Positions 46,341 through 54,048 of a DNA stretch of 54,048 nucleotides are shown one piece after another (the first letter of the stretch is position 1; each line of letters begins with the position of its first letter). Source of the stretch: an uncultured Eubacteriales bacterium (GTDB lineage Bacteria; Bacillota; Clostridia; Oscillospirales; Butyricicoccaceae); the NCBI GenBank assembly GCA_910579575.1, contig CAJTUM010000013.1, forward strand, positions 1-54,048, written 5' to 3'. The position numbers were made by a program, and so were the translations under genes. The notes under the pieces are model-generated. The model saw only the letters and a program-made list of their open reading frames with translations. It ran no database searches and was not told where the DNA came from.

Positions 46341-49262
46341 ATGCCTAATTTTAATGAAGGAAATACCACGGAGCGGATGATCCTTGATGTTCTCCAGAAA
46401 AACGGCTGGAGATATGTCGCGCCGGAGGATCTGCCACGCAATCCCTCCGATGTCATTGTAGAGCCCCTGTTCCGGGCTGCGCTGGCCCGGTTGAACCCGG
46501 AGATCACCGAGGACGAATCCCGAACGGACACCGTCCTATACGATTTGCACCGCATCATCACGGCCACCAACGCGCAGAATCTCATCACGCAGAACGAGCT
46601 GTTCAAGCAGAAGGTGTTTGAGCAGAATACCTATCCCTTCGGCGAGGACGGCAGACAAGTCTCCATCGACTTTTTCGGCACTGAGATTAATGGAAAATCG
46701 GATCTGAATGACTATGTGGTCACAAACCACTGGTGCTTTCCCAAAACAAAAGCGGACGGCGGAAAAGAATTGGACATCGTCCTGCTGGTCAATGGCATCC
46801 CCGTGGCGGTTGGTGAGATGAAAACCCCGGTTCGGGCCGCTATCACTTGGCTGGACGGAGCAAAGGACATCAGCGATTACGAAGAGAGCATTCCACAGAT
46901 GTTTACGGCGAATATCTTCAACTTTGCCACAGAGGGCAAGTGCTATCGTTACGGCGCAATCGGAATGCCCATTGCCAAATGGGGACCTTGGCACACCACC
47001 GATGACAAGTCCGACGGCAGCTTGGCGGCGGTGCATACCAGCGTGACGGACATGCTCACTCCCTATAAGGTGATGGACCTGTTCCAGTTTTTTACGCTGT
47101 TCGCTACTGACAGCAAGTATCGCAAGTACAAGGTTATCGCCCGTTACCAGCAGTACGAGGGCGCGAACATGATCGTGGACCGTGTCCGGGCGGGCTACCC
47201 CAAGCAGGGCCTGATTTGGCACTTCCAAGGCTCTGGTAAGTCTTACCTGATGGAGTTTGCCGCCGTCAAGCTGCGTATGCTCCCTGATTTGAAAAATCCA
47301 ACTGTTATCATCGTAGATGACCGTTTGGATCTGGAGTCTCAGATCACGGCACAGTTCCACGCCTCCGATGTGGGGAACCTTGAATCCGCTGCCAGCCGTG
47401 ATCAGCTCATGACCATGCTTCGCCAGGATATTCGGAAGATTATCATCACTACTATCTTCCGCTTCCAGGAGGTCACCGGAGAACTCAGCCAGCGTGACAA
47501 CATCATCGTGATGGTGGATGAATGCCACCGGACACAGGAGGGTGACTTGGGCATCAAAATGCGCTTGGCCTTGCCCAATGCCTTCTTCTTTGGCCTGACT
47601 GGCACTCCCATCAACCGCATTGACAAGAACACCTTTGCCACCTTTGGAGCCACTGAAGATCGGAGCGGTTACATGAGCAAGTACAGCTTCTCCGATTCTA
47701 TCCGTGACCGCGCCACACTGCCTCTGAACTTTGAACCGGTGCCTATCGATCTCCGCGTGGATCGGGAGACCATGGACCGAGAGTTTGATGTGCTGACTGC
47801 AGGCTTGTCCGACGTGGAGCGGGCCGAACTCTCCAAGCGGGTCAATATGCAGGCGATCATGTATGATCGGAAACGCATCCATAAGGTCTGTGCACATATT
47901 GCAAAGCACTTCACCGAAAAAATCCGTCCCAATGGCTATAAGGCTCAGGTGGTTGTGTATGACCGCCCGTGCTGCCTGATGTATAAGGAGGAGCTGGACA
48001 AGCTCTTGGGCGCACAGTGTTCTACTATTGTGATGGACACAAATGATGATAAAGCAGACAAATACAAACCCTATCGCCGGACCAAAGATGAAGAAGCGAA
48101 GGTGCTGGACCGCTTCCGCGATCCCAGTGACCCGCTAGAGATTGTCATCGTAACAGCCAAGCTGCTTACCGGCTTTGATGCGCCTATCCTCCAGGTTATG
48201 TATCTGGATAAGCCCATGAAGGATCATACGCTCCTCCAGGCTATCTGCCGCACCAACCGCACCTACGATGAAGGCAAGACCTTCGGGCTGATTGTGGACT
48301 ATATTGGGATCTTCGATAATGTCGCCAAGGCACTGAACTTTGACGAAACCAGCATGAAGAAGATTGTTACAAATATCGAAGAAGTCAAGAAGCGTTTTCC
48401 TGCGCTCCTGCGGAAATGTCTTAGTTTCTTTATGGGTGTTGACCGAACCGTTGAAGGTTGGGAGGGGTTGATGGCAGCGCAGGAGTGCTTGCCTACCAGC
48501 AAGGAAAAGGACGAGTTCGCAGCAGATTACCAGGTGCTCAACCGCGCCTGGAATGGGCTGTCTCCTGATCCGTTTCTGACGACATTCCAGCCGGACTATG
48601 TGTGGTTGACAAAAGTATATGAGTCAGTCCGCCCGACTAACGGCAGTGGTGGTTTAATTTGGGCCGCGCTCGGCAATAAGACAATGGAAATCGTGCACTC
48701 AAACCTGGAGGTTGGCGCAGTTCATGATGATGTGGATATTCTCTCACTGAGTGCCGACTTGATTGATGATTTCATTGAAAGCCACAGGGACATCAACCCT
48801 ACCACGAAACGTGTGGAAATCGACTTAGTTGCACGCATCCAGAAGCACGCAGATGACCCCAAATTTAAAATGCTTGGGGAAAAACTGGAAGAGTTGCGTA
48901 ACCGTCATGAGCAGGGCTTAATCAACAGCATCGAGTTTTTGAAGATGCTGCTACAACTCGCCAAGGAAGCTGCCCAGGCAGAGAAAGAAGTTGTGCCGGA
49001 GGACGAGGTAGATAAGGGTAAAGCCGCTCTGACAGAGCTTTTCAACGGTGTGCGCAATGAGAGCACCCCAGTTATTGTTGAGCGCATTGTTGCGGACATC
49101 GATGATATTGTGAAAATTGTCCGATTTGACGGCTGGCAGAACACCACTGGAGGTCGGCAAGAGGTAAAAAAGGCTTTGCGCAGCGTCGTGTGGGTGAAAT
49201 ACAAAATCAAGGACAAAGAAGTGTTTGATAAGGCGTATGCCTATGTCGAGCAGTATTATTAA
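46341..49262 (+). CDS. hsdR: Type I restriction endonuclease subunit HsdR
   Basis: 973 aa, of usual length. PD-(D/E)xK nuclease near the N-terminus: D145 in ELDIVLLV and E159-x-K161 in VGEMKTP. Superfamily 2 translocase: Walker A GSGKS 297-301, DECH 393-396, LTGTP 419-423, and a second RecA domain with TAKLLTGFDAPILQVMYLDKPMKDHTLLQAICRTNR. A helical C-terminus contacts HsdM. All motifs intact, so restriction is probably active. AAAGGAGGAACG precedes ATG 46341. Confidence 0.96.
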   Translation: MPNFNEGNTTERMILDVLQKNGWRYVAPEDLPRNPSDVIVEPLFRAALARLNPEITEDESRTDTVLYDLHRIITATNAQNLITQNELFKQKVFEQNTYPFGEDGRQVSIDFFGTEINGKSDLNDYVVTNHWCFPKTKADGGKELDIVLLVNGIPVAVGEMKTPVRAAITWLDGAKDISDYEESIPQMFTANIFNFATEGKCYRYGAIGMPIAKWGPWHTTDDKSDGSLAAVHTSVTDMLTPYKVMDLFQFFTLFATDSKYRKYKVIARYQQYEGANMIVDRVRAGYPKQGLIWHFQGSGKSYLMEFAAVKLRMLPDLKNPTVIIVDDRLDLESQITAQFHASDVGNLESAASRDQLMTMLRQDIRKIIITTIFRFQEVTGELSQRDNIIVMVDECHRTQEGDLGIKMRLALPNAFFFGLTGTPINRIDKNTFATFGATEDRSGYMSKYSFSDSIRDRATLPLNFEPVPIDLRVDRETMDREFDVLTAGLSDVERAELSKRVNMQAIMYDRKRIHKVCAHIAKHFTEKIRPNGYKAQVVVYDRPCCLMYKEELDKLLGAQCSTIVMDTNDDKADKYKPYRRTKDEEAKVLDRFRDPSDPLEIVIVTAKLLTGFDAPILQVMYLDKPMKDHTLLQAICRTNRTYDEGKTFGLIVDYIGIFDNVAKALNFDETSMKKIVTNIEEVKKRFPALLRKCLSFFMGVDRTVEGWEGLMAAQECLPTSKEKDEFAADYQVLNRAWNGLSPDPFLTTFQPDYVWLTKVYESVRPTNGSGGLIWAALGNKTMEIVHSNLEVGAVHDDVDILSLSADLIDDFIESHRDINPTTKRVEIDLVARIQKHADDPKFKMLGEKLEELRNRHEQGLINSIEFLKMLLQLAKEAAQAEKEVVPEDEVDKGKAALTELFNGVRNESTPVIVERIVADIDDIVKIVRFDGWQNTTGGRQEVKKALRSVVWVKYKIKDKEVFDKAYAYVEQYY

Positions 49263-49285
49263 GCTATGGAATGGGGTGCTGGTGA

Positions 49286-51229
49286 ATGGGTTATCCCGAC
49301 TTCAAAACATACATCCAGGACAAACATAGCAGTCTCCTTCAAGACGAAATTGCAATATATGTAAAGAATTGCCACGACGGAATTGGTTTCCATTCATACA
49401 GCGTACTTTCGGTTTGTGAGGAGACTGTCGACAATGTAGAAGTTCATTCTGTTAAATGTCACGAAGGACTTGGCGATTTAATCACAATGGATGTTAATGT
49501 CGCTGCAGACATTATAACCAAAGGTCTAGGGGAGAAACCATATGAGGCTGATAGGAAACGCCGTTTATTCATTGTTCATCTAACCGGCGAGTTGCGCAAT
49601 GGCCTCCATGATGTTCGATCCACCGGCACCGAAGAATATCATAATTATGCATTCAAGCCGGAGGGAGCATTAGATGCCTATCTACTTCCTTACATTTCTA
49701 CAGATCAGCTTGAAAAAATTGCAGACGATTTCTTTGAGATATACTGCTTTGACGCGGTGTATGTGGACTATATGCTTCCTGTTGACCACATTATGAGGGA
49801 GCTGAAAATGTGCATCTACGAATCTCCTTTACCTGATAACGTCTTTGGACGGGTCTATTTCAGAGAAGCCAAAGGAACACGATTCGTCAAGTTTCATCCT
49901 TATATGCCGGAAGCAGAAATTGATACTGAAATTCACCCTGGTACAATCGTCATTAATCGGAAACATTTTTTCCTCGGGAGCATAGGAAGTCCACTTAATA
50001 CGATAGCACATGAACTTATTCATTGGGAGTTGCACCAGAGATTTTTTGAACTTTTGGCGCTTTTGAGCGATGGTTCCGATGCGCTGTCTTGCAATGCAGA
50101 CCCTCCCATGTCTGACAGCCATCTCAATGGTCTGCAAAAAGCAATTTGGTGGGCGGAGTGGCAAGCAAATTCATTGGCCCCCAGAATACTTATGCCCCGT
50201 TGCCTTTTTATGTCAGTTTTGATGCAGGTCTATGCGGAGAAGTATGAAACAACTGTCTATCACTGTTTTGCCGAGATTATGGAAAGGACCATCGAATGTG
50301 TAGCTGAACTATTTGGAGTTTCAAAACTGTCCGCAAAAATAAGAGCGATGCAACTTGGAGTTACAGAAGCAGAAGGTGTATGCCTGTTCATCAATGGCGA
50401 CTATCATCCGCCGTTCACTTTCCGTAGAAACGCTTTAGCTCCAAAGCAGACCTTTATTCTTGATCGTACCAACTATGAGCAGTTGATGAGTGAAAACACT
50501 GAGTTTTTTGAATTGATCAACAGTGGACAATTTGTTTACACGGGCTGTGTTGTTTGTATCAACGATCCATTATATATTGAAAAAAATCGATTCTCTCAGC
50601 GATCGGACTATGAACTAACTATCTACGCAAGGGAAAATGTCAATGAGTGCTGTCTTGCCTTTGATCGGACCTTTTGCCAAGATGACTCTCTCGATAAGGA
50701 CTTCTATGGTCTCTGCTACCTGTCTAAAGAGCTAAATGCCGCATCACATACAAAAACAACTCCTACGCATGACTTACAAAATCAGGACCGTAAGACTCGA
50801 GCTGCTGAAGCGAAAAAGCTCCGAGATGAAGGGAATAGCATAATGGCTATGTTGCGTAGCTTACCGACAGGATTTCCAGAAACACTTGATAGTCATATCA
50901 AAATGGCAAAGAAACATGATGGTCGGAAAATGACAAACCTTGAGCTTTCCAAAATAACCGGACTTTCTGAGGATTACATTGCCTCTCTGCGAAAAGATCC
51001 CGGATTGAATGTTACCCTAGAAACTGTATGCTCCCTATGCATAGCGCTTCATTTACTTCCTTGTTTTAGTAAGGACTTGATTCGAAAATCAAGAAATCAG
51101 TTTCCTCAGACTGGAGATGGTTACTTAATGTTGGCACTGATTGAAGATCATTATACAGATTCCTTGGATGCCATAAATGAAGTCCTCCAGGATGCGAAAT
51201 TAAAGCCTTGGGGGAAAACTGTAAAGTAA
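49286..51229 (+). CDS. ImmA/IrrE-type zinc metallopeptidase with C-terminal helix-turn-helix
   Basis: 647 aa. Residues 225-310 are a metallopeptidase core: LGSIGSPLNTIAHELIHWELH with HELIH at 242-246 and WWAEWQANSLAPRILMP with the third ligand Glu at 291. An N-terminal ~220-residue domain and a middle region (about 370-500) are unknown. Residues 551-592 look like an XRE-type helix-turn-helix (NLELSKITGLSEDYIASLRKDPGLNVTLETVCSLCIALHLLP). The next element is the island terminator. It is the last gene of the operon, 23 bp after hsdR. A regulator/protease role (repressor cleavage or phage-triggered activation) is plausible but inferred. Confidence 0.8.
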   Translation: MGYPDFKTYIQDKHSSLLQDEIAIYVKNCHDGIGFHSYSVLSVCEETVDNVEVHSVKCHEGLGDLITMDVNVAADIITKGLGEKPYEADRKRRLFIVHLTGELRNGLHDVRSTGTEEYHNYAFKPEGALDAYLLPYISTDQLEKIADDFFEIYCFDAVYVDYMLPVDHIMRELKMCIYESPLPDNVFGRVYFREAKGTRFVKFHPYMPEAEIDTEIHPGTIVINRKHFFLGSIGSPLNTIAHELIHWELHQRFFELLALLSDGSDALSCNADPPMSDSHLNGLQKAIWWAEWQANSLAPRILMPRCLFMSVLMQVYAEKYETTVYHCFAEIMERTIECVAELFGVSKLSAKIRAMQLGVTEAEGVCLFINGDYHPPFTFRRNALAPKQTFILDRTNYEQLMSENTEFFELINSGQFVYTGCVVCINDPLYIEKNRFSQRSDYELTIYARENVNECCLAFDRTFCQDDSLDKDFYGLCYLSKELNAASHTKTTPTHDLQNQDRKTRAAEAKKLRDEGNSIMAMLRSLPTGFPETLDSHIKMAKKHDGRKMTNLELSKITGLSEDYIASLRKDPGLNVTLETVCSLCIALHLLPCFSKDLIRKSRNQFPQTGDGYLMLALIEDHYTDSLDAINEVLQDAKLKPWGKTVK

Positions 51230-51282
51230 AATTTTGCGAAGCCGAACTGTGACTCCAGGAAAACAACAAGATAAAGCCACTT

Positions 51283-51329
51283 GCCCCACCATTGAAGATG
51301 ATTATTCTTCAGTAGTGGGGCCTTTTTTT
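51283..51329 (+). terminator. Terminator of the defence island
   Basis: A long stem with a perfect base GCCCCAC/GTGGGGC (51283-51289, 51315-51321) and a further TGAAGA/TCTTCA block inside, followed by seven T (51323-51329). Confidence 0.92.
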
Positions 51330-51391
51330 GTGCACAAAAAACGAAGTGTGAGTCCAGATAATCTACATTTCCATTATGTAAAATGCGAGGT

Positions 51392-51496
51392 GTGAAGCAA
51401 GTGGAACCGTTGTTAGCCCTTTTGCTTCCGCCGTTGTATACTGCATCATCTGATCACTGGTGGCTCATCAGGCTACAGCGGACAATTAGAATATAG
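51392..51496 (+). CDS. Possible 34-aa leader peptide
   Basis: GTG 51392 opens a 34-codon frame (KQVEPLLALLLPPLYTASSDHWWLIRLQRTIRI). GCGAGGT lies upstream. Interest comes from its place before two hairpins that precede the sigma-like gene. Evidence for translation is weak. Confidence 0.3.
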   Translation: MKQVEPLLALLLPPLYTASSDHWWLIRLQRTIRI

Positions 51497-51523
51497 TTTA
51501 AGGCTTCCTTAATGAGCGTGGAA

Positions 51524-51568
51524 GCCGCAACCGGAACGGATGTATCTGTTCGGGGCTGCGGCGTTATT
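51524..51568 (+). terminator. Leader stem-loop with T-rich tail
   Basis: GCCGCA (51524-51529) pairs with TGCGGC (51557-51562), with further pairing inside (GGAACGGAT / GTTCGG region), followed by GTTATTTT. Could terminate transcription before the sigma-like gene, so a possible attenuator. Confidence 0.5.
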
Positions 51569-51590
51569 TTCACGCTTCTTTCAGTGCAGT

Positions 51591-51620
51591 TCCTCCGTTT
51601 CGGATCATCGAAACGGAGGA
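51591..51620 (+). promoter_or_regulatory. 12-bp perfect hairpin covering the ribosome binding site
   Basis: TCCTCCGTTTCG (51591-51602) and CGAAACGGAGGA (51609-51620) are exact complements around GATCAT. The right arm contains GGAGGA, the Shine-Dalgarno of ATG 51625, so translation should be blocked unless the stem opens. It could also be an operator. Confidence 0.7.
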
Positions 51621-51624
51621 TTTT

Positions 51625-52023
51625 ATGATTATTCGCTACAAATTTTCCACCGGCGAGGTCACGGAGGTCGAGGTGTCAGATGAGATCGGTGCCGTGATTA
51701 CCGCCAGCCGCAAGGCCGAACACGCGCTGGAGGAGCGAAACCGCTACCACTGCTATTCTCTTGATGCCATCGACTACGAGGGGCTTGAGTATGGTGAATG
51801 CGATGAATATCCCATCGAGGACGATTCCGCAGAACGGGCAGAACGCATCAAAGCCGCTTTCAGTCAGCTCACCGAGACTCAGCAGCGCCGCCTGCGACTG
51901 TATGCGGATGGCAAAACCCTGCGGGAGATCGCCGCGTTGGAGAACACCAGCTTCCAGTCTGTAGCCGAATCCATCGAAGCCGCCAGGAAAAAGTTTTTGA
52001 AAAATTACCGTCCGATACCCTGA
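51625..52023 (+). CDS. Sigma-70 region 4-like protein of a phage-like element
   Basis: 132 aa. N-terminal beta-rich part (IIRYKFSTGEVTEVEVSDEIGAVI) and acidic middle; C-terminal AAFSQLTETQQRRLRLYADGKTLREIAALENTSFQSVAESIEAARKKFLKNY resembles sigma region 4 (helix-turn-helix). Such short sigma-like proteins open the early region of many Clostridia phages and conjugative elements. Start fixed by GGAGGA inside the hairpin. Confidence 0.82.
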   Translation: MIIRYKFSTGEVTEVEVSDEIGAVITASRKAEHALEERNRYHCYSLDAIDYEGLEYGECDEYPIEDDSAERAERIKAAFSQLTETQQRRLRLYADGKTLREIAALENTSFQSVAESIEAARKKFLKNYRPIP

Positions 52024-52097
52024 CAAACCCCTCTTCTTTTCTGGGTACACCGGAAGGCAGCACAAAACAAATCGCCTTTCGGAAAGGACAACCAAGA

Positions 52098-52298
52098 ATG
52101 AAACACAATCTCAACATCAGTGTTTCCAAGAAACCGCCGGAGGGCGGCATCGTGCAATGCCGGAACGTGTCCCTGCGGGAAAAGTTACTCACCCGGCTGC
52201 TGGGGCGGCGGGAGAAGGTAATGATCCTGGTCCCCGGAAACAGTGTGGAGTCGGTGTGCATCACCGAGGTGCCGGAGGGAGGTGCGGTCTGTGAGTAG
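52098..52298 (+). CDS. Small phage-type protein, unknown
   Basis: 66 aa: NISVSKKPPEGGIVQCRNVSLREKLLTRLLGRREKVMILVPGNSVESVCITEVPEGG. A conserved small protein type preceding DUF2800 genes in phage-like elements. Overlaps the next gene by 8 bp. Confidence 0.65.
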   Translation: MKHNLNISVSKKPPEGGIVQCRNVSLREKLLTRLLGRREKVMILVPGNSVESVCITEVPEGGAVCE

Positions 52299-52635
52299 AA
52301 TCAAGCTGCTCCTCGATGTGGTCGAGGATATGCGCTCCTTGGCGGACAGCCTCCATGCCGTGGCCACCGCCCTGAGCCAGAGTGACCAGGAAACCGCCGC
52401 CGCTCCCAATCCGGCTCCGGCAGCGCCCCCGCCCCCGGCTCCCGCTGCCCCGCCGCCCAAGGCCATCACGCTGGAGAAGGTCCGGGCGGTGCTGGCGGAG
52501 AAGAGCCACGATGGGTACACCGACCAGGTGCGGGGGCTGCTCCAGAAGTTTGGGGCCGAGAAACTCAGCGGCGTGGACCCCAAGTACTACGCCGCGCTGC
52601 TGAAGGATGCGGAGGTGCTGGGCCATGGCACCTAA
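52291..52635 (+). CDS. Phage protein with Ala/Pro-rich linker (rrp5-like annotation)
   Basis: 114 aa from GTG 52291. A helical N-terminus (RIKLLLDVVEDMRSLADSLHAVATAL) is followed by an Ala/Pro linker and a C-terminal SAP-like helical part (ITLEKVRAVLAEKSHDGYTDQVRGLLQKFGAEKLSGVDPKYYAALL). Homologous proteins sit before DUF2800 genes and are sometimes annotated as rRNA biogenesis protein, which is probably misleading. Confidence 0.7.
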   Translation: MSRIKLLLDVVEDMRSLADSLHAVATALSQSDQETAAAPNPAPAAPPPPAPAAPPPKAITLEKVRAVLAEKSHDGYTDQVRGLLQKFGAEKLSGVDPKYYAALLKDAEVLGHGT

Positions 52636-53461
52636 CAGCCACGCCATCCTCTCCGCCTCCAGCTCCCACCGCTGGATGAACTGCACCCCCTCCGCCCGTC
52701 TGGAGCGGGAGTTCGCCGACCGGGAAACTGAGGCCGCTGCCGAAGGCACCGCCGCCCACGCCCTCTGCGAACACAAGCTCCGCCGCGCTCTGAAGATGCG
52801 CTCCCGCAAGCCGGTGTCCAAATACGACTGTGACGAGATGGACGGATACACGGACGGCTATGTGGAGTTCGTGCTGGAGCAGTTTGCCCAGGCCAAGCTG
52901 GAGTGCGTCGATCCGCTGGTCCTCATCGAACAGCGGCTGGACTTCTCCTGCTGGGTCCCGGAGGGCTTCGGTACCGGGGACTGCCTCATCGTGGCAGACA
53001 AGCTGCTCCACATCATCGACTTCAAGTACGGACAGGGCGTTCTGGTGGAGGCCGAGGGGAATCCCCAGATGATGCTGTATGCCCTGGGCGCACTCCGGCT
53101 GTTCGACTCCCTCTACGACATCTCTGAGGTGAGCATGAGTATCTACCAGCCCCGCCGGGAAAATGTGTCCACTTGGACGATCTCGGTGGACGAGCTGAAC
53201 GCCTGGGCGGAGAACATCCTCAAGCCCAAAGCGGAACTGGCCCATAAGGGTGAGGGGGACTATCTCCCCGGCCCCTGGTGCCAGTTCTGCAAGGCTGCGG
53301 TGAAGTGCCGCGCCCGCGCCGAGGAGAAGCTCCAGCTTACTTGCTTTGCTTTTGACGTGCCTGTCGCTGGCCGGATGTGCTGGCGACACGCCCCGCACTG
53401 TGGAAAGTTCCGAAAGGCCGGAGAGTTCCAGTCAGGCGGCAGCGCCCACTCCTGCCGCTGA
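52625..53461 (+). pseudogene. DUF2800 (RecB-like nuclease) gene, 3' truncated
   Basis: From ATG 52625: MAPNSHAILSASSSHRWMNC is the family start, followed by EGTAAHALCEHKL, GTGDCLIVADKLLHIIDFKYGQGVLVEAEGNPQMMLYALGA (the D...DFKYG core of a PD-(D/E)xK nuclease) and the zinc or Fe-S-like end GPWCQFCKAAVKCRARAEEKLQ. Normal proteins run on for about 100 more residues; here similarity stops near 53350 and the frame runs through the start of the next gene to a stop at 53461. The 3' end is lost by fusion with the aldo/keto reductase locus. Confidence 0.8.
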
Positions 53462-54048
53462 TAGCAAAATTCCCTCCAGCTCACTGGCGGAAGAAGCGTC
53501 TGTGGAACCCGAATCCAGCCAAGCGGAGAGCGAAGCACCGGCAGAAAAAGCTGTGGGTGAATTTGACCTGGAGAGCGGCACGGTCCTGCTCAACAACGGC
53601 ATTGAAATGCCCATTTTGGGCATCGGCTGTTTCCGGCTGTCCTCAGAGGAAGCGGAGAACTCTGTCTATTGGGCATTAAAGGACGGCTACCGGCTCATCG
53701 ACACCGCCCGCATTTACGGCAACGAAGATGGTGTGGGCCGGGGTATCCAAAGAGCCATCGATGAGGGCTTTGTCACCCGGGAAGAAATTTTCGTCACCAC
53801 AAAAATGTGGACGTCGGATTATGATGACGGCCCGGCAGCTATCGATGCTTCTTTACAGCGCCTGGGCCTGGATTATATCGACCTGATGATTCTCCATCAC
53901 TCCCAGCCGGAAAACGATGTTGCCGCATACCAAGCCATGGAGCAGGCTGTGACCGATGGCAAGCTGCGTTCCATTGGCTTGTCAAACTACTACGAGCCGG
54001 AAGATTTTGACCGGCTGATAAGCGCCACGACAATGAAGCCTGCCCTGA
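53346..54048 (+). CDS. Lipoprotein-type aldo/keto reductase, partial (no stop in window)
   Basis: In the frame starting TTG 53346 or TTG 53352 the sequence reads LLTCLSLAGCAGDT, a lipoprotein signal with lipobox LAGC, then a Ser/Glu/Pro-rich spacer of about 55 residues, then an aldo/keto reductase: TVLLNNGIEMPILGIGCFRLS, GYRLIDTARIYGNEDGVGRGIQRAI (catalytic Asp and Tyr), FVTTKMW, LDYIDLMILHH, LRSIGLSNYYEPE. NADPH-dependent carbonyl reduction is the family reaction; an extracytoplasmic member would be unusual. No proper start or ribosome binding site exists because the 5' end is joined to DUF2800 DNA. Runs off the window. Confidence 0.8.
   Translation, partial: MLLTCLSLAGCAGDTPRTVESSERPESSSQAAAPTPAADSKIPSSSLAEEASVEPESSQAESEAPAEKAVGEFDLESGTVLLNNGIEMPILGIGCFRLSSEEAENSVYWALKDGYRLIDTARIYGNEDGVGRGIQRAIDEGFVTREEIFVTTKMWTSDYDDGPAAIDASLQRLGLDYIDLMILHHSQPENDVAAYQAMEQAVTDGKLRSIGLSNYYEPEDFDRLISATTMKPAL

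Noticed and set aside
46536..47909. 457-aa minus-strand ORF opposite hsdR
   Set aside because: Shadow of the HsdR coding sequence; the + strand frame has every restriction-translocase motif.
1..54048. CRISPR arrays or insertion sequences
   Set aside because: No regularly spaced direct repeats and no transposase-like protein were seen.

Overview
The window looks like the chromosome of a GC-rich Bacillota bacterium, probably a gut-type member of class Clostridia. The evidence is strong AGGAGG-type ribosome binding sites, TTGACA/TATAAT promoters, DegV and ECF-sigma genes, and a prophage with PBSX-like tail genes. Nothing here identifies a genus.

Layout. (1) 1-5843, host: a leftward block (nitroreductase, two membrane/secreted proteins, ECF sigma factor, DegV) and a rightward pair (TetR regulator, hemolysin III/PAQR membrane protein), then a tRNA-Ser(GCU) with its own promoter. 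(2) 5906-38875, a complete-looking 33-kb prophage in the 3' end of that tRNA. It is bounded by a 28-bp direct repeat: attL restores the tRNA 3' end and attR is the left-over copy. From left to right it carries integrase, a RelE-like toxin-antitoxin pair, an XRE/ImmA locus whose reading frames meet at an A7 slippery site, HicAB, a CI/Cro-type switch, an early region of small + strand genes interleaved with minus-strand small genes and a Panacea/PemK pair, a replication module (helix-turn-helix initiator, G39P-like helicase loader, HUH-type Rep), a terminator, HNH and terminase, an HK97-type head, and a contractile (myovirus) tail in the gene order of PBSX xkdK-xkdU. The end holds a tail fibre, amidase and holin. 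(3) 39156-51329, a defence island from one strong promoter to one strong terminator: a degenerate methyltransferase fused to an HsdS-like domain, a MazF-type toxin, an ADP-ribosylglycohydrolase fused to HsdM, a second HsdM, HsdS, HsdR, and an ImmA-type metallopeptidase with a C-terminal helix-turn-helix. (4) 51392-53350, the start of the early module of another phage-like element (sigma-like protein behind a hairpin-occluded ribosome binding site, two small proteins, a DUF2800 nuclease-like protein). (5) 53346-54048, a lipoprotein-type aldo/keto reductase whose signal peptide is joined directly onto the truncated DUF2800 gene; it runs off the window.

How it fits together. The prophage follows an ordinary lysogeny plan: leftward repressor and stability genes, rightward early, replication and late operons. 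Its early region is unusual for repeated tail-to-tail overlaps of + and - strand small genes, several with their own promoters and palindromic operators. The defence island is the strongest candidate for something not well described: a type I restriction-modification system with two different intact HsdM proteins, one carrying an ADP-ribosylglycohydrolase domain, co-transcribed with a ribonuclease-type toxin and a metalloprotease/HTH protein. All function calls come from reading the sequence; no database search was possible.
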